Assembly (NCBI GenBank): GCA_026724425.1
Contig: JAIUCV010000007.1
Span: 18,886,286 to 18,950,285, forward strand
Reading direction: 5' to 3'
Length of the DNA stretch: 64,000 nt
From: Erythrophleum ivorense
Taxonomy: Eukaryota > Streptophyta > Magnoliopsida > Fabales > Fabaceae
Below are positions 1-12,440 of this stretch, one piece after another. Position numbers and translations under genes: made by a program. Each line of letters opens with the position of its first letter. Within the stretch, counting starts at the first letter, position 1. The notes below the pieces were generated by a model. That model did not search any database and was not told the origin of the DNA. It worked only from the letters and a program-made list of their open reading frames with translations.

Positions 1-297
1 ATATTAGAGTTGTTGGTTGCCATTGAATATGCAAATATTCCACCTTCTTTTTATAAGACCAAAAAAATCATCAATAAACTGGGACTCAACTATATAAGAA
101 TTCATATATGTTTAAATGGTTACAAGTTATATTAGGGGGATGGTGAAAATAAGGACGTTTGTAAAAAGTACAACACATTTAGATGAAAAGGAAATATTTA
201 AGGCTGAAAGCAAATGAGATAGCTTACAAAAGTACTCAAGTACTTTCGTCTAAAACCATTATTGTAAAGACTTTTTATATCCTCTAAAGCTATTAAG

Positions 298-2350
298 CAT
301 ATGAAATGGCATGTTGTTGATAAGAATAATGATGGCATCATAAGGCATCCAAGGGACTCTAAGGCTTATAAGAGATTTGATATGATGAATCTTCAATTTA
401 CTATAAATCCTTAAAATGTATGCCTTGGGCTAGCCACCAATGGTTTTAATCCATTTGGCAACTTGAATACAAGGCATATCCTGTCTTTGGCCCGATGACA
501 ATGGTAAATATCCTCGACTTTGTTCACTTTGACAAATGCAAACAAGGATGTCTTTTTCAAGACTTTAAAAAATATCACTATGCCATATGATTATTCAAGT
601 GACATTTCTAGATATATTGATTTGAGGTAACATAAAATTGGAGGACCAAAAAGTTATGACTTACATGTTTTTATGGAACAACTTCTAGCTATGAGAGACG
701 CATCCCAAGCAAGTGTCAGTAATTTTGATTGACAAGTGCCCATTCTTTAGATAATTATATAATAAAGTAGTAAACATGAATGAATTTGATCAGCTTCATA
801 ATAGAGGTATTCTCACATTGTGGCATCTAGAGATATTATTCCTACCTTCACTTTTCATAATTATGGTTTATTTGATTGTACACTTACTAGAAGAAGCTAA
901 ATTTAGAGGCCTCATCCATTATTGATAGATGTACCCTATAGAGAGGTAGTTAATACTTATTGAATTCTTTGTGATTATTTCAAATCATTTTAATTTCATT
1001 AATGGTGTCTAATGTAATGTGTTTAATAGATACTTAGGGAAGTTGAAGTCTTATGTACGAAGCAGGACATAGCCAACAGCCTCAATAGCTAAGGGTTACT
1101 TGGCTCAAGAGGTTTTAACTTAGAAGAATTAGAGGTAAGGATCCAAAGTTAAAAATATTTATACTGAAGGACCTGTTACCACTAGGTTTAGAGAGTTTTA
1201 CTTAAATTCAGTGGTAATCTATTTTAAAACAATGTAATAAGTCCTTAAGAGTATATATTTTTAACTTTGGGTCCTTAACTATAATTCTCTCTTTTAACTC
1301 TATGCTCAAGGTATTTAGATAAAGTTAAAATAGTATTCAATTGGCTTGGATGTGTAGACAATCAACCTGATATTGGGCCATCCAATGTTGGCACTTTATT
1401 TCCACTTATTCAAAAATTAGTGGGTGCTTTTGAATACGTTACTCTTTTTCCTATGGAGAAATTACAAGCACATTGTGATGACTAACTATAGAGAAGTGGA
1501 CCCTTTTTTTAGTAAGTAAATTATATATATTAGACTCGGTGTCCACTACATAATTGACATAACCTAATTACTTTAAATTTGTCATATAGGGAATTTAGAG
1601 ACCACTTTAATAGATAATTAAGAAGCTGCACATAGTTTTCATTAGAGATAGATAAGAAGGTTCATAGAGAGGTTATTGATTGGTTTTCTTGTTGTGTAAG
1701 TATGTGTGTGTCTTTTACTATTGTTCCTTTGATAAGAACTACAATAATAAAATAATCACCTTTTTCTTTTTCCTAGATAAGAAATTGGGTAGATGGATTC
1801 TATTTAATTGATATAAAGTTGCTTGCCCTAGTCCACATGATAAACAAAGGTGATGTAGTGCTTACAACGTCAATGGATTCAAATTCCAAACTTTAGAATA
1901 AGACTAAAGGTTGAAGACTCAAAATCGTGAAGTTTTTAGGGCTTTTGGGATAAGAAGTTATGCAAGTAGAACCAAAGGTAACATGTACTTTAGTGGTATG
2001 CCATACTATAAAAAATTGTTATACATCATTAAATTAAATTAAATTATTATGGTTAATTTGTAGTAATGTTTGAAAGCCAACACAACCCATTCAAAAGGCA
2101 TTAGAATTGATCAATCAAGATTTATGTCTATCAAATTTTCACAATTGTTACACATTGGTGATAATAAAGATGACAAGCCACACATTCAAGCCTCAAAAAC
2201 TCAACAAGTAAATTATGTGAAAGATAGATGAATAAAGATTGAAGTATGGTCATGTATATAAAGCCATATGACTTGTATGATATGAGTAAAGATGACAGAG
2301 ATATTATTTATAAGAGTAAGCCTTGCCAACCTCTACAAGTGGAAACGTTA
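298..2350 (+). pseudogene. CACTA (En/Spm) transposase remnant
   Basis: Broken reading frames, read by eye, resemble the large transposase of plant CACTA transposons, which cuts and pastes the element. Around 330-480 a frame carries a KRHPRDSKAYKRFDMM-type stretch followed by LGLATNGFNPFGNL, close to the family signature LGLASDGFNPFG. At 650-700 SYDLHVFMEQLL matches the family's SHDxHVLMQQLL. At 1025-1115 YLGKLKSYVRSR and SIAKGYLAQE match the DUF4218-type region, and at 1850-1990 YNVNGFKFQT matches the DUF4216-type region. Many stops and frameshifts separate these islands, so this is a fossil. The family order (tnp2, DUF4218, DUF4216) is kept on the + strand. Confidence 0.8.
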
Positions 2351-2559
2351 TTCCTAGACTTGGAAGTAAATTTACTCTTGTCTAGGTCAATTTTTTTTCC
2401 TTTTATTTGGTTAGATATATGCATGTATTCTTTTTCTTATATATAACTATATATGATCTGCTACGCACTAGCAAAGATATATGCTTGTATGCTTAATCTT
2501 ATATATGGTTGTATGTTATTTTATCTTAATTAATAGAATCTTAAAGATGAAAAGGTTCT

Positions 2560-3180
2560 TGAAGAAGTCTAAATCAATCAACACTGGCAAAGCTAGTGAA
2601 CATACAACTAGGAGTCCTTTACTGAGTTCACTGGTTACTGATTGATGGACATTTGAGTTATCTGGCTCCTATTGATCCACTTGGTTCATCCACATTTCCT
2701 ATTTTTGATGTCTAGGGCATCCAAACAAATGTGGATGTTGATGACCTATTCATAAATATTTACCTGGAGCAACTCGAGCAACTTGCATAGCTTGACCAAC
2801 CTACACGCCTGCATGGCTACAACAAAAACAAAATTGGTCTGTTAACATTATTAGTAAGTAAATTAACAATTACCTTGGTGCTAGTTTATTTATTTCTCAT
2901 CTATACTAACTTTAATTTCACAAATAAGGAAGGTGTGTTGAGGCTAAGGCAATTGACAGTATATGATGCTTGGGCTCTTCCTAATGGTCAAAGAGTTACA
3001 GTACCCTTCAATGCTCCATCCAATTTATTATAGATAGAGGTGGATTGCTAAGTGTTTTTCTAAGAATGATTGAGACTTGCTTAATTGCGCTATTGATCAG
3101 TTACATAGAATGGAGGAATGATCCACAAGAATACAAAGATGACATGTATGAAATTGTTATATAAGTAATACATATTGATT
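2560..3180 (+). pseudogene. CACTA second protein remnant (Ptta/En/Spm type)
   Basis: Near 2937-3030 one frame reads VLRLRQLTVYDAWALPNGQ and continues to VPFNAPSNLL. After a stop and a frame change the segment at about 3035-3165 reads LLSVFLRMIE and WRNDPQEYKDD, which resembles the plant transposase family En/Spm (PF03004-like): a block around FLG(T/R)xxR followed by W..VP..YK.D. It sits just downstream of the tnp2-type transposase on the same strand, the usual CACTA neighbour. It is degenerate and has no start codon I would defend. Assignment rests on pattern memory, not a profile search. Confidence 0.5.
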
Positions 3181-3390
3181 ATTCATTTCTTTTAGCACCT
3201 TGTGTAATAAACCAAATTAAAATAGTAATAAAATAAATAATTAAATTAGAGAAAATTATTTTTTGAATAAATATAATATTTAAGTATAATTATAGGGCCC
3301 TTATTTCCACTTTTAGCATGTAAGAATAACTTTTCTATGAGTCTTACATAAATTCCATTAAAAACTTTGGGCATCTTTCATAATTTTTGC
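3181..3390. other. AT-rich junction, no gene seen
   Basis: AT-rich sequence between the CACTA remnant and the first recognisable Athila pol codons. It may be a CACTA intron. The exact left breakpoint of the Athila fragment lies somewhere near 3390-3430. Confidence 0.4.
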
Positions 3391-3429
3391 TTTTTCTGCT
3401 ATAATATGTTTTCTTTTCTGAGTCTGGAC

Positions 3430-5547
3430 AATTTGACATGAGTCTTGCAAAGGTGTGAGGACACCAATTTAGTCCTAAATTAGGAAAAGTGCCACTACAT
3501 GGTTTGTGAAGGTATAGTACTTGGGCATAAAGTATCTAAAAGAGGATTGGAAGTGGATCGGGCTAAGGTTTCAGTAATTGAGCAACTACCACCACCCACT
3601 AATGTGAAAGCTATTAAAAGCTTCTTGGGGCATGCTGGGTTCTATCAGAGATTTATCAAAGATTTCTCAAAGATAGCGAAGCCTCTTTTTCAATTGCTTG
3701 AAAGGGATACCCCCTTCAAGTTAGATGCAAATTGCTTGAAGGCCTTTGAAGAACTTAAGTAGAGACTTATCATCACACTAATTATAGTGGCCCCTGATTG
3801 GTCACTGCCCTTTGAGGTTATGTGCGACGCGAGCGATTATGCGGTTGGAGCTGTGCTTGGCCAGAGACATGGTAAGATTTTTCATCCTATTTACTATGCA
3901 AGCAAAACCTTAGCTAGAGCACTGGTAAATTACTCAACTACTGAAAAAGAAATACTTGTTGTTGTCTTTGCTTTTGAGAAATTTAGAGTCTATTTGATGG
4001 GTACTAAAGTAATAGTTCATACTGAACATGCTGTTTTCAGATATCTTTTGTGTAAGAAAAAATCTAAACCTAGGTTGATTAGATGGGTGTCACTATTGCA
4101 AGAATTTGATGTGCAAATTGTTGATAGGAAAGGAAGTGAAAATCAAGTTGCTGATCATTTATCTAGGCTTATGAATAACTCTGATTGTGTGGATAATCTC
4201 TTGATTAATAAAAGTTTTCTTGATGAGTCTATATTTGCTGTGAATTGTATATTTGTGCCTTGGTATACTGATTATGCCAACTACCTGGTCAGTGGCATTG
4301 TGCCCGATGAATTAAATTTTTATCAAAAGAAAAAGTTTTTGCATGATGTGAAATGGTTTATGTGGGATGAACTATTTTTGTATAGGAAATGTGCTAACCA
4401 AATTTTGTGAAAATGTATGCCTCAAATTGAACAAAATGGCATTCTTCATGCTTGTCATTCTGCTTCTTATGGTGGTCATTTTAGCGGCCAATGTACTGCT
4501 TACAAAGTGTTGCAATCTGGGTTTTATTGGCCTTCACTATTTAAAGATGCTTATTTGTTTGTTAGTCAATGTGATGCATGTCAGCGAATAGGTAACATCT
4601 CAAGGAGGCATGAAATGCCCCAATCAGGTATTTTTGAGGTAGAATTATTTGATGTGTAGGGCATTGATTTCATGGGGCCTTTTATTTGATCTAGAACTCA
4701 TCAATACATATTAGTTGCTGTTGAATATGTGAGTAAGTGGATTGAGGCTGTAGCTTGCCACTCTAATGATGCCAATACGGTGGTGCGATTTGTGAAAAAG
4801 AATATTTTTACTCGCTTTGGCACACCTAGGGCAATCATTAGTGATGGGGGGACTCATTTTAACAATAGATTGTTCAAGGGTCTGCTTGAAAAATATGGAG
4901 TCACCCATAGAATGGCATTAGCTTATCACTCTCAAACCAACAGCTTGTGTGAAGTCTCCAACAGAGAAATAAAAAGGATTTTAAAAAAAACTGTAAACCC
5001 CACTAGAAAAGATTGGGTAGATAAGCTCGACGATGCTTTATGGGTATACAGGATGATTTTTAAATCTCCAATAGGTATGTCTCCATATCAATTGATTTTT
5101 GGCAAAGCTTGTCATCTGCCCATTGAGCTAGAGCATAAAGCCTTTTGGGCTATTAAGAAACTAAATTATGATATGGCTAAAGTGAGTGAAAAAAGACTAA
5201 TACAGCTTAATGAGCTGGATGAGTTTAGATTGCAAGCTTTTGAAAATTCTAGAATTTACAAAGAAAGAACTAAAAGAGTTCATAATAGATACATCTTACC
5301 AAGGACATTTGCACTTGGAGACCTTGTGTTACTTTATAATTCACGTTTAAAGTTGTTTCCAGGTAAGTTGCGATCAAGATGGTCTGATCCGTTCAAGGTA
5401 ATTGCTGTGACATCTTATGGAGCCATTAAAGTTCAGGATGAGAAATCAGGAGATCAGTTTAAAGTAAATGGTCAAAGGCTTAAGCATTATCTGGGTGGCG
5501 AAATAGACCGGCAGACTACAGTCTATAGCTTGGCTCAACCTCCTTGA
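3430..5547 (+). pseudogene. Athila-type pol fragment: RT end, RNase H, integrase
   Basis: One continuous reading frame runs for about 2.1 kb without any frameshift but with six in-frame stops (3439, 3481, 3760, 4408, 4657, 4687). Segments in order: RT thumb with GIVLGHKVS and FLGHAGFYQRFIKDFSKIAKP; RNase H from about 3787 with CDASDYAVGAVLGQ, the STTEKE block and ENQVADHLSRL; integrase zinc region HACH...CDACQR at about 4450-4580; integrase core with VAVEYVSKW, FGTPRAIISDGGTHF and the SNREIKRILKKTV block; then the Athila-like C terminus. The first catalytic RT motifs are absent because of the 5' truncation. The coding potential is dead, yet the alignment is nearly ungapped. Confidence 0.9.
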
Positions 5548-7067
5548 TTGGCAGACAAAGTTCAGCTGAGAACTATAAACCAAGCGCTTCTTGGAAGACA
5601 ACCCAAGTTTTCTTCTTGTTCTTATATTTAAGTTTATCATTCTTGTATTTTTGTTTTGATTTTCCGTGTTCTTTGTGTGTTTTGTAGGTTGGGTGTTAGT
5701 ACTGGAATGCTGGATACTGGGAACAATGTGATTGGTAGGAAAGACCAACGTCTGACATGATTTTCAGGGAGTTTCTAACTTTACTTTGCATTGCGCATCT
5801 TTATTCTAGTCATGTTGATCAATTATATTGGTTATGGTTTGAGGAAAATGAGTTGATATGAGAGGTAATATAAATAGGGTCATAGAATGCTTATTTGCAT
5901 ATTCAAGTGTTAAACAAAAAAAAAATAAACACAAAAAAAAATTCACTATAGCGAGGCTGCTTATTCTACATCAGGTATAGTAACTAGAGAGTCCCTCGCC
6001 ATGGCTAGGCTGTGGCGAGCCCTATGAGCAATACTAAGTGTCATCGCTACAACGAGCCAACCCTTTCGCCATAGCTAGAACTCTGCGTCCAATCTGGTAC
6101 AAAGTCCAGAGAGTATGTCGCTATAACCCCGTTATAGCAAGTGACATGTGCAAATAATTTTAAGTTTCCTCGCTATTGCGAATAATCCACTCGCTATAAC
6201 TACTGCAGCATACTCCTGAACCATGTACAAACACCAGAGAGTTCCTCGTTATAGCCTCGCTACAGCAATATTCTTCAGTGCCTAAGTTTTTACAAGTCTT
6301 CTCGCCATAGTGAAGAGTACCTTTCGTTATTGCGAAGACAGCAGCCCTGCTTGTCATACTACTTCCAGAGGCATACTCGCTATTGCTAGGCAATAGCAAG
6401 GTCGCTAATATTTGAGCTAAAATACTTTATTACGTCGCTTAACTAGCCCCACGCTCATTCTCACTATAGCGCCTCTGAACTCTCCTCCCTTAGATCTTGT
6501 TCTTCGACCAAATCTCTTACGACCAATACTCCCATTCCCCTCGCATTCCATTCTCCCTGCATTAGGTAAGCCGATTATTCTTTTTATCTCCTTAATTGTT
6601 GTGATTTGAGACATTTTTGTGGGCATTAGGGCTGAATGACGTTTTGCATGAATTTGTGTAGTTTAAGGTTAATTATTTGTTTTATATGCCTGCACTGTGT
6701 TGGTTGCATGTTTCTGTGTAGGGGGCTTCAATTAATTTGGCATTTCACTGCGTGAAATCGTGTTTTTCGAACAGCAGTTCTTGCTTGCTATAGCGAGCAT
6801 CAACTCGCTACAGCGAGTTCGAGCATTTTTTTCAGAAAATGCTCTTCCTTTTCCGGGTGCTCACTCCTTCGTTTGCTTCCATCTTCCTTTTTCCCTTAGT
6901 CCTTTGTAGGCTTTTCAAAGCTCATTTCCTTCTTGCACGCATGTCACATGTAGTATTTCATGATTTCTATCTTTTCTACACTATGCATGTGATCCCCCAT
7001 TTCCCCTGTTTATCTAGTTGATTTCTCTTAATAATCTTCTTCCATTTCTTCTTTGATTTTCACAGTG
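5548..7067 (+). other. Athila spacer between pol and second ORF
   Basis: Noncoding stretch inside the Athila element. It holds an A-rich tract near 5918-5940, a dense cluster of imperfect GCTATAGC palindromes (5945-6470, with more at 6785-6820), and a TTTTCACAG acceptor-like sequence immediately before the ATG of the downstream ORF, which would fit expression of that ORF from a spliced RNA. Confidence 0.6.
5945..6820. repeat. Cluster of CTCGCTATAGCGAG-type palindromes
   Basis: Many degenerate copies of the self-complementary 14-mer CTCGCTATAGCGAG, for example near 5948, 6175-6200, 6245-6270, 6372-6405, 6462 and 6787-6818. Several are preceded by a short link such as GTACAAA..CCAGAGAG, so the array has a two-part unit of roughly 50-70 bp. 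The same motif recurs at 9205-9445 and 12705-12905. Confidence 0.7.
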
Positions 7068-8198
7068 ATGGCTCCCAAAAAGTAAATCAAGACTGCTGAA
7101 GCTTCCTCATCTAAGCAGAAGAAGAAGCCCTATGATAAAGATAGGTTTGCTTCAGCCCAGGCGGAATTTCATTTTGAGAGGCTCTTCTCTGACCGGGGTG
7201 TGGTTGAAGACAAATACTATGAGCCTCATGTCCTGGATCTCACCTATCTGGACTTCCAGTGGCATGGATTGCAAGGGTTCACCAAAAAGCCAGTGCATCA
7301 AATTCCACTCATGATCCAAGAGCTTTATGCAAATTTTGAGGACATTGAGGAGGAAGAGGATGAATATTATTACCGAGCTGCTTGGGTACGCATCAACGAG
7401 AAAGTCTTTCAAGACTTCTATGAGTTACCGAACGTCGAGGAATGTGCCTTCCAAACCTACTTGGAAAATCTGCAATCTATTCTATAGGAGGAGGTGGAAA
7501 CCACCATCGCACTAGAAGGCCGAGCCCGTTTGGTCAACAAAGTGTGCCCGGTCAATCAGTTGAACAAACCTGCCCGATATTGGCTGCAATTCATAACCAG
7601 CAACATTCTGACGAGCTCCCATGGATCTAATATGATCCAAGAACGAGTTACACTAACTTGGTGCTTCATGACAAAGCAGCGGGTGAATATCCCTCGGCTT
7701 ATGTATCTGAACTTCAAGCAAGTGGCGAGGCCTGATAGGGCGAGCTTGGCCTACCCCCACATGCTTACTGAGTTAGTTACTATGGGGGGGAGCCGAGTCT
7801 CAAAGAATGATGCGCAATTCAAACCGAAGGGGCCATTTAAATATGATAGTATGAAGGATGAGCTAGGGCATCTTCGCAGACACCAGGCATCTACCCGGAC
7901 ATCGCCTGAGGTTTCTCCACCACCTCCTCCGCAACGCCTGAGCACCCCTGAGCAGATGCAGCAGGACCCGCCACATTCAGCTGAGTTTGAGGGCTGAGTA
8001 CGGGAGTTCATTGACAGATTAGAAGGACATGTCCTGTCAATGAAGGACTAACTACAAATGCTTATGGACTACTTGATGCCTGCTCCTGCCCCTTCACCTC
8101 CAGCGAGTCCTACACCATCAGTGATTGTTCTTCCCCAGAACCCTACACCGCGTGACCAGCCTAGACCTTCTGATTCACAGGACCCTTCTATCCCTTGA
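7068..8198 (+). pseudogene. Athila second ORF (env-position protein, plant-transposon domain)
   Basis: ATG at 7068 opens a frame of about 376 codons ending at TGA 8196-8198, interrupted only by in-frame stops at about 7083, 7485, 7995 and 8048, with no frameshift. The N terminus is short and basic (SSKQKKKPYDKDRF). The middle has a block around RLFSDRGVVEDKYYEPHV and WHGLQGFTKKPVHQIPLMIQ of the kind found in plant 'putative plant transposon protein' domains (PF20167-like, from memory). The tail is proline-rich (PPPPPQR, PAPAPSPPASPTP). The position between pol and the 3' LTR is where Athila elements carry their env-like ORF. No signal peptide or membrane segment is evident, and the function is unknown. 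Confidence 0.7.
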
Positions 8199-9112
8199 CT
8201 GTTGTTTCTTTTTATTATTTTATTTTGCTTTTTTGGATTACTGTATATGGATGACTATATATTGCTATGCTTTTGATACTTGTGCTGGCTAATCTGTTAT
8301 TTCTTATGCCAACTCACTGTTTGCTGCTTAAATTCTATCTATTTTTGGTCTGTCAGTTGCAAGAGTTGTTTGAGCACACCCCTCTCGTCTTCACAAATTT
8401 TTTTCTTATCATGGAAGTCTCATCACTTTATTTTCCCTCCACCCCATTTTGCTTCTTTTCTCTTGCTTCTGTTCTTCTCTTTTACACATTGCGAACAATG
8501 TTAATTTTAAGCGTGGGGGAAGGTACACTTAGGCTAAATAGACATGGACACCCAAATTTGGTTAATAAGGCAAAATCTAGCATTAATAAATAGTCCATCA
8601 TAATGTCTCCAATTTTAACCAGAATTAGCCCTCTTGCTTTAGATGAATACTAATCAATGAATATGGGGGTGAAACAATCTTGAAATGAACAAAGTAAGTA
8701 ATGTAATCGTAGTATGCACCCATAGTAGGACCACTCTTCCACAATATGATTATTGAAGTTATTCAAGTTTTCTCTTTAACTAATTCTTAATTATTATTTT
8801 TAGATCCTTCCAATTTACCTGCTTCTAATAGATATCTGACTGTCATTTGAGAGGGATCATTAGTACACCACCCTAAAAAAAACTTGAAAAAAAAACTCTA
8901 CTCCAATAGTTGAAATCACTTAGTAACCGGAGGTTTGCACTAAAAAGTGTGAACTTTCGCGTCAAACAGTGATAGAAACTAAGAGTATGCTAGTGAGCAC
9001 TCTGAGAACTTCCTTAATCTGAGTAACCGGGTGGCTTTATAACCAATGTCGTCATTCGCGTCAAAAGGATTAAAAGAACCGAGGAGAAATCAAAAAAAAA
9101 AAGGGCAAAAGT
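8199..9112 (+). other. Athila 3' noncoding region, left part
   Basis: No ORF of interest. It contains the AAGCGTGGGGGA-type purine stretch near 8510 that is common in Athila 3' regions and a run of A-rich sequence up to the insertion point of the solo LTR at 9113. Confidence 0.5.
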
Positions 9113-12027
9113 TGTAACAACCAGGAAAAAGAAAGAAAGAGAAAAGAAAAAGGAAAAGAAAAGAAAAGCTGAAAATTTTGGGAAGCTGAAAATTTTCTAA
9201 GTCTGTTAGCTACAGCCTAGCTATAGCGAATGTACCTGTTCGCTATAGCGAGAAATAGTCTAGCTATAGCGAGACTGCCTTCTAGCTATAGCGAGAATGC
9301 TTCTAGCTATAGCAAGTTCGGGCACCCCCATACAAAATCCAGGGAATTGCTCACCGTAGCGAACGCCATAGCGAAGGCAGGGGTCTGGGACTTATTCAAG
9401 CTCACCGTAGCGAGGGTTATGGCTCGTTATAGCGAGGGTTAGTCCGAAAAAGCGAGAAAAAGAGAATTTGACTTTTTAAAAGCTTCCAAATCCATTCTTT
9501 CTTCTTCTAACCGACTCAAGCTCACTTTAGGAGAGAGAAAAGGGCGGAGGAGAGAGAGAGAAGCTTAGGAGAAGAAGAAAGGACAAGAAAGGTAAGGATT
9601 CTCATGGCTTCCTCTTAGTATGTTGCCCTTCTTCCTTTTCCCCCTCTTTCCTACGGTTTAGATAGCAAAAATGGTTAGGTCTTGAGGTTGGTTCAGAAGA
9701 GAGAGAGTGGGAAATCACTCTTGAGAGAGGTTAGAAGTATATAGTCTTCTCTTTCTTGCTTTCCCACTTTCTTAAGAGTTTAAGAGTTGAGAAAAGAGAG
9801 AGAATAGCTAATGGGCTCTAGTGAGAGGAAGAAACCTAGGTTGAGAAGCTCAGTATAGTTGATTAGAAGTAATCCCTAGCTTAAGAATTAAGTATTAAGG
9901 AATTAATTTCATGCTTTTGTGTGGTTAGGCCCAAGAGAAGCTCTCCGATCTAGAAGTGGTAGTGAAATCCACAAGGGAGGAGACAATTGAAAGAGCAAGT
10001 AGTGAATAGCTAACAAGGTAGTTCTCTCCACCTTCTCTCATGCATAATTGTATGTTTACATTGTCTTGCTTGTGTATATGAATGATATGAGCTATGAGAA
10101 GTGTGTTAGCATGATGGTATGATATGAATTGAAATGATGATCTATGTGAATTGTTTTGGTTTGCTTGAGGAATGGAAAAGCCAACAACCCTATAGCCAAG
10201 GTGAGGATGAGCCAAGCCCTTAAGTTGGTTGAGACAAGAGTAAAAGGTCTCCCAAAAGTGAGGTTGACTCCCAAAGAATAAGGGTTGAATCTAAGGACCT
10301 CTAAAGAATGGGTAAGGCAAATCCAAAAGCCACAAGGGAATGGGTGAGGCTAATCCATGTACTTAGCAAGCTTCTAAATGTTATGTGTGGTCTACTCACA
10401 TGTTGAGAATGTTTTTCCTTTATGCATAGCCAATTCATATGTTTTAAATGTTTTCATCATGGTTTTATATGCTAACATGCCATACATGCATAATAAGACT
10501 TGTTGCATGCGATATATGTATGATTGAATGAGAGTTGAACTACTGAGATTCTCCGAATCTCACCCTCCCTCTCCACCATCCAACCATGCCAGGTGGACCA
10601 AGTGAGGCTAGAGATGGGAACCACCACCAAGCATGAGGCTAGGGAAGCTAAGGAAGAATTGTACAACGGGACTTTTTGCAATATGTTGTATATGAGAATT
10701 GTATATGTAAATTGATAATGATGTAAATGATGTAGTCCCTAAGAGTATTTGTAAGATAATGTATGTATGAATGATGAATGTATGAGAATGAAGTCTATGA
10801 TGAATGAAGAGGCATGTTTTAATGTGAGATGCTTAACTTTAGCATAGGCTATATGGGTGCATAAGTGGGCATGGGATAGTGAGTTTTTCCAATCTAAGTT
10901 ACTAGACAATTGAGACATGATTGATGGCCCCTAGAGATGCTTTCTCATGTGCTCAAAGAGTCATAGAAGTAGAAAAACCAAGATTGGACCCTATGAACCC
11001 CACTTTTGGCCAAGAAAGGGCCTTCATGTACATGATGTCATAGATTAGCCATATGACCTCTTCTTGTTATGAGATTTGACATGTAGCTAGATTATATTTA
11101 GAGCTTTCTGGGAAGCTAGGGTTCATGTCATTTAGAGGTCTATAGCATTTTCTATGATTTTTCAAAGTTGACATCAGAAAATCGGATTTCAGAAGACACT
11201 GTTCATTTGGTCAGTTTGAGAAATGTGTCATCCGAAGGGCAAACGTAGTCCAATGGCTACGAAATTTTATACACAGAAATGAGATGGTCACAGTGACTTG
11301 TAGGAACTGGAAGCACCTCATTTAGACGTCTAGAGAGGAAGTTATGCAATTTCGAAGTTCCTACCCAGAATCAGACACCCAACTAGACCCGAAGTACTGT
11401 TTCATCGGTTTCCGGGAGTTTGGCTTGGTGAACTGATCTGAAGATATTTTTCTCCTCTAGCTAACATCCACATATTTCCATAGTGATATCTTTTGCAAGC
11501 ATTGGATTTTTGTGGAATTAGTTAGACACTTTCAAATTCCATATCAGTAAACTGTGACAGCAAAGGAGCCCCCTCTGACCAGTGAACGATTTTGATGTCA
11601 AACTCAGGATATGTGAGATATTGAGACTTCTACTTATTTTTAGTATGAAGCAGACGTCTTAAGCTTTCTAGAATGACCGAGATCATGCATATAAGATGTT
11701 TCTGCATTTAGTTATGAATTTCCAAACTTAGCCCAGAAATGAAGCAAAATCTGCCAAGAACGAAAATACATGTCTCAAATCCCTTTTTGCTTTCCATGAG
11801 TTTAAAGCATGTTGTTGGGATTGAAATGAGTCTGAGTAGTATAATTAAGCATGAGGATGTAGAGAAAGGGCTCACCCAGTCCATGTGACTTTCAGTGGAA
11901 ATCTACCCATACATAATGCCATAGAAATCAAGCATAAGGTAGAGCAAATAACCTCCCTTGTATGCTTAGCATGTGTATATGAGTATGTAAGGCATGATGG
12001 GTATGAGTTAGAAAGTAAGGTGTTACA
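9113..12027 (+). mobile_element. Probable solo LTR of a gypsy element (2.9 kb)
   Basis: Begins TGTAACAACC and ends GGTGTTACA, so the termini are short inverted repeats of the TGTAACA..TGTTACA type used by several plant gypsy lineages. The flanking five bases are AAAGT on the left and AAAGC on the right, a near target-site duplication. The interior has no gag or pol and shows the block ACTGAGATTCTCCGAATCTC near 10535 seen in long chromovirus LTRs. The Athila 3' region resumes on both sides, which argues for an insertion followed by LTR-LTR recombination. Lineage not determined. Confidence 0.6.
9205..9445. repeat. Tandem-like TAGCTATAGCGAG palindrome array
   Basis: At least seven copies of (C/T)TAGCTATAGCGAG and its variants spaced about 20-40 bp, including a TTCGCTATAGCGAG at about 9239 and several TAGCTATAGCGAG copies after it. 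It lies near the left end of the probable solo LTR. Confidence 0.8.
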
Positions 12028-12440
12028 AAAGCCATTCAAAAAAGAAAGCTGAATGATCATGTTGAAAATAGATCTCTGGTGAACAATAAAAACCTCTTTT
12101 AATGAATGTTGATGATTGAAGTTAGAGTGGATATTGGGATTGGTCTTGAAAATGTAATGAGGATATGTTAAAGGTTACTTGATTGCTTCTTGAAAATCTA
12201 TCCGTGGAACACACACACACTTAGAAATCAGGGTGTGGCTATGATTGCATTATTTTCAAAATTCAATTTGAGTTTTGCTGAACTTCTGTTTCTAACATTA
12301 GTTTCATTCTAAGTGTGGGGGGAGCTGAAATTCTGATTGATTGGGTGATGATTGTGGAAAAGAATAAATAAATAATCACATTGTTTGATAGTTTCTAAGA
12401 ATTGCTTGAGGACAAGCAAGGATTTAAGTGTGGGAGAGTT
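12028..12440 (+). other. Athila 3' noncoding region, right part, with polypurine tract
   Basis: Continuation of the Athila 3' region after the solo LTR. It contains AAGTGTGGGGGGAGC near 12311, the GCTTGAGGACAAGCAAGG stretch near 12402, and GTGGGAGAG immediately upstream of the LTR, which serves as the polypurine tract. Confidence 0.6.
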
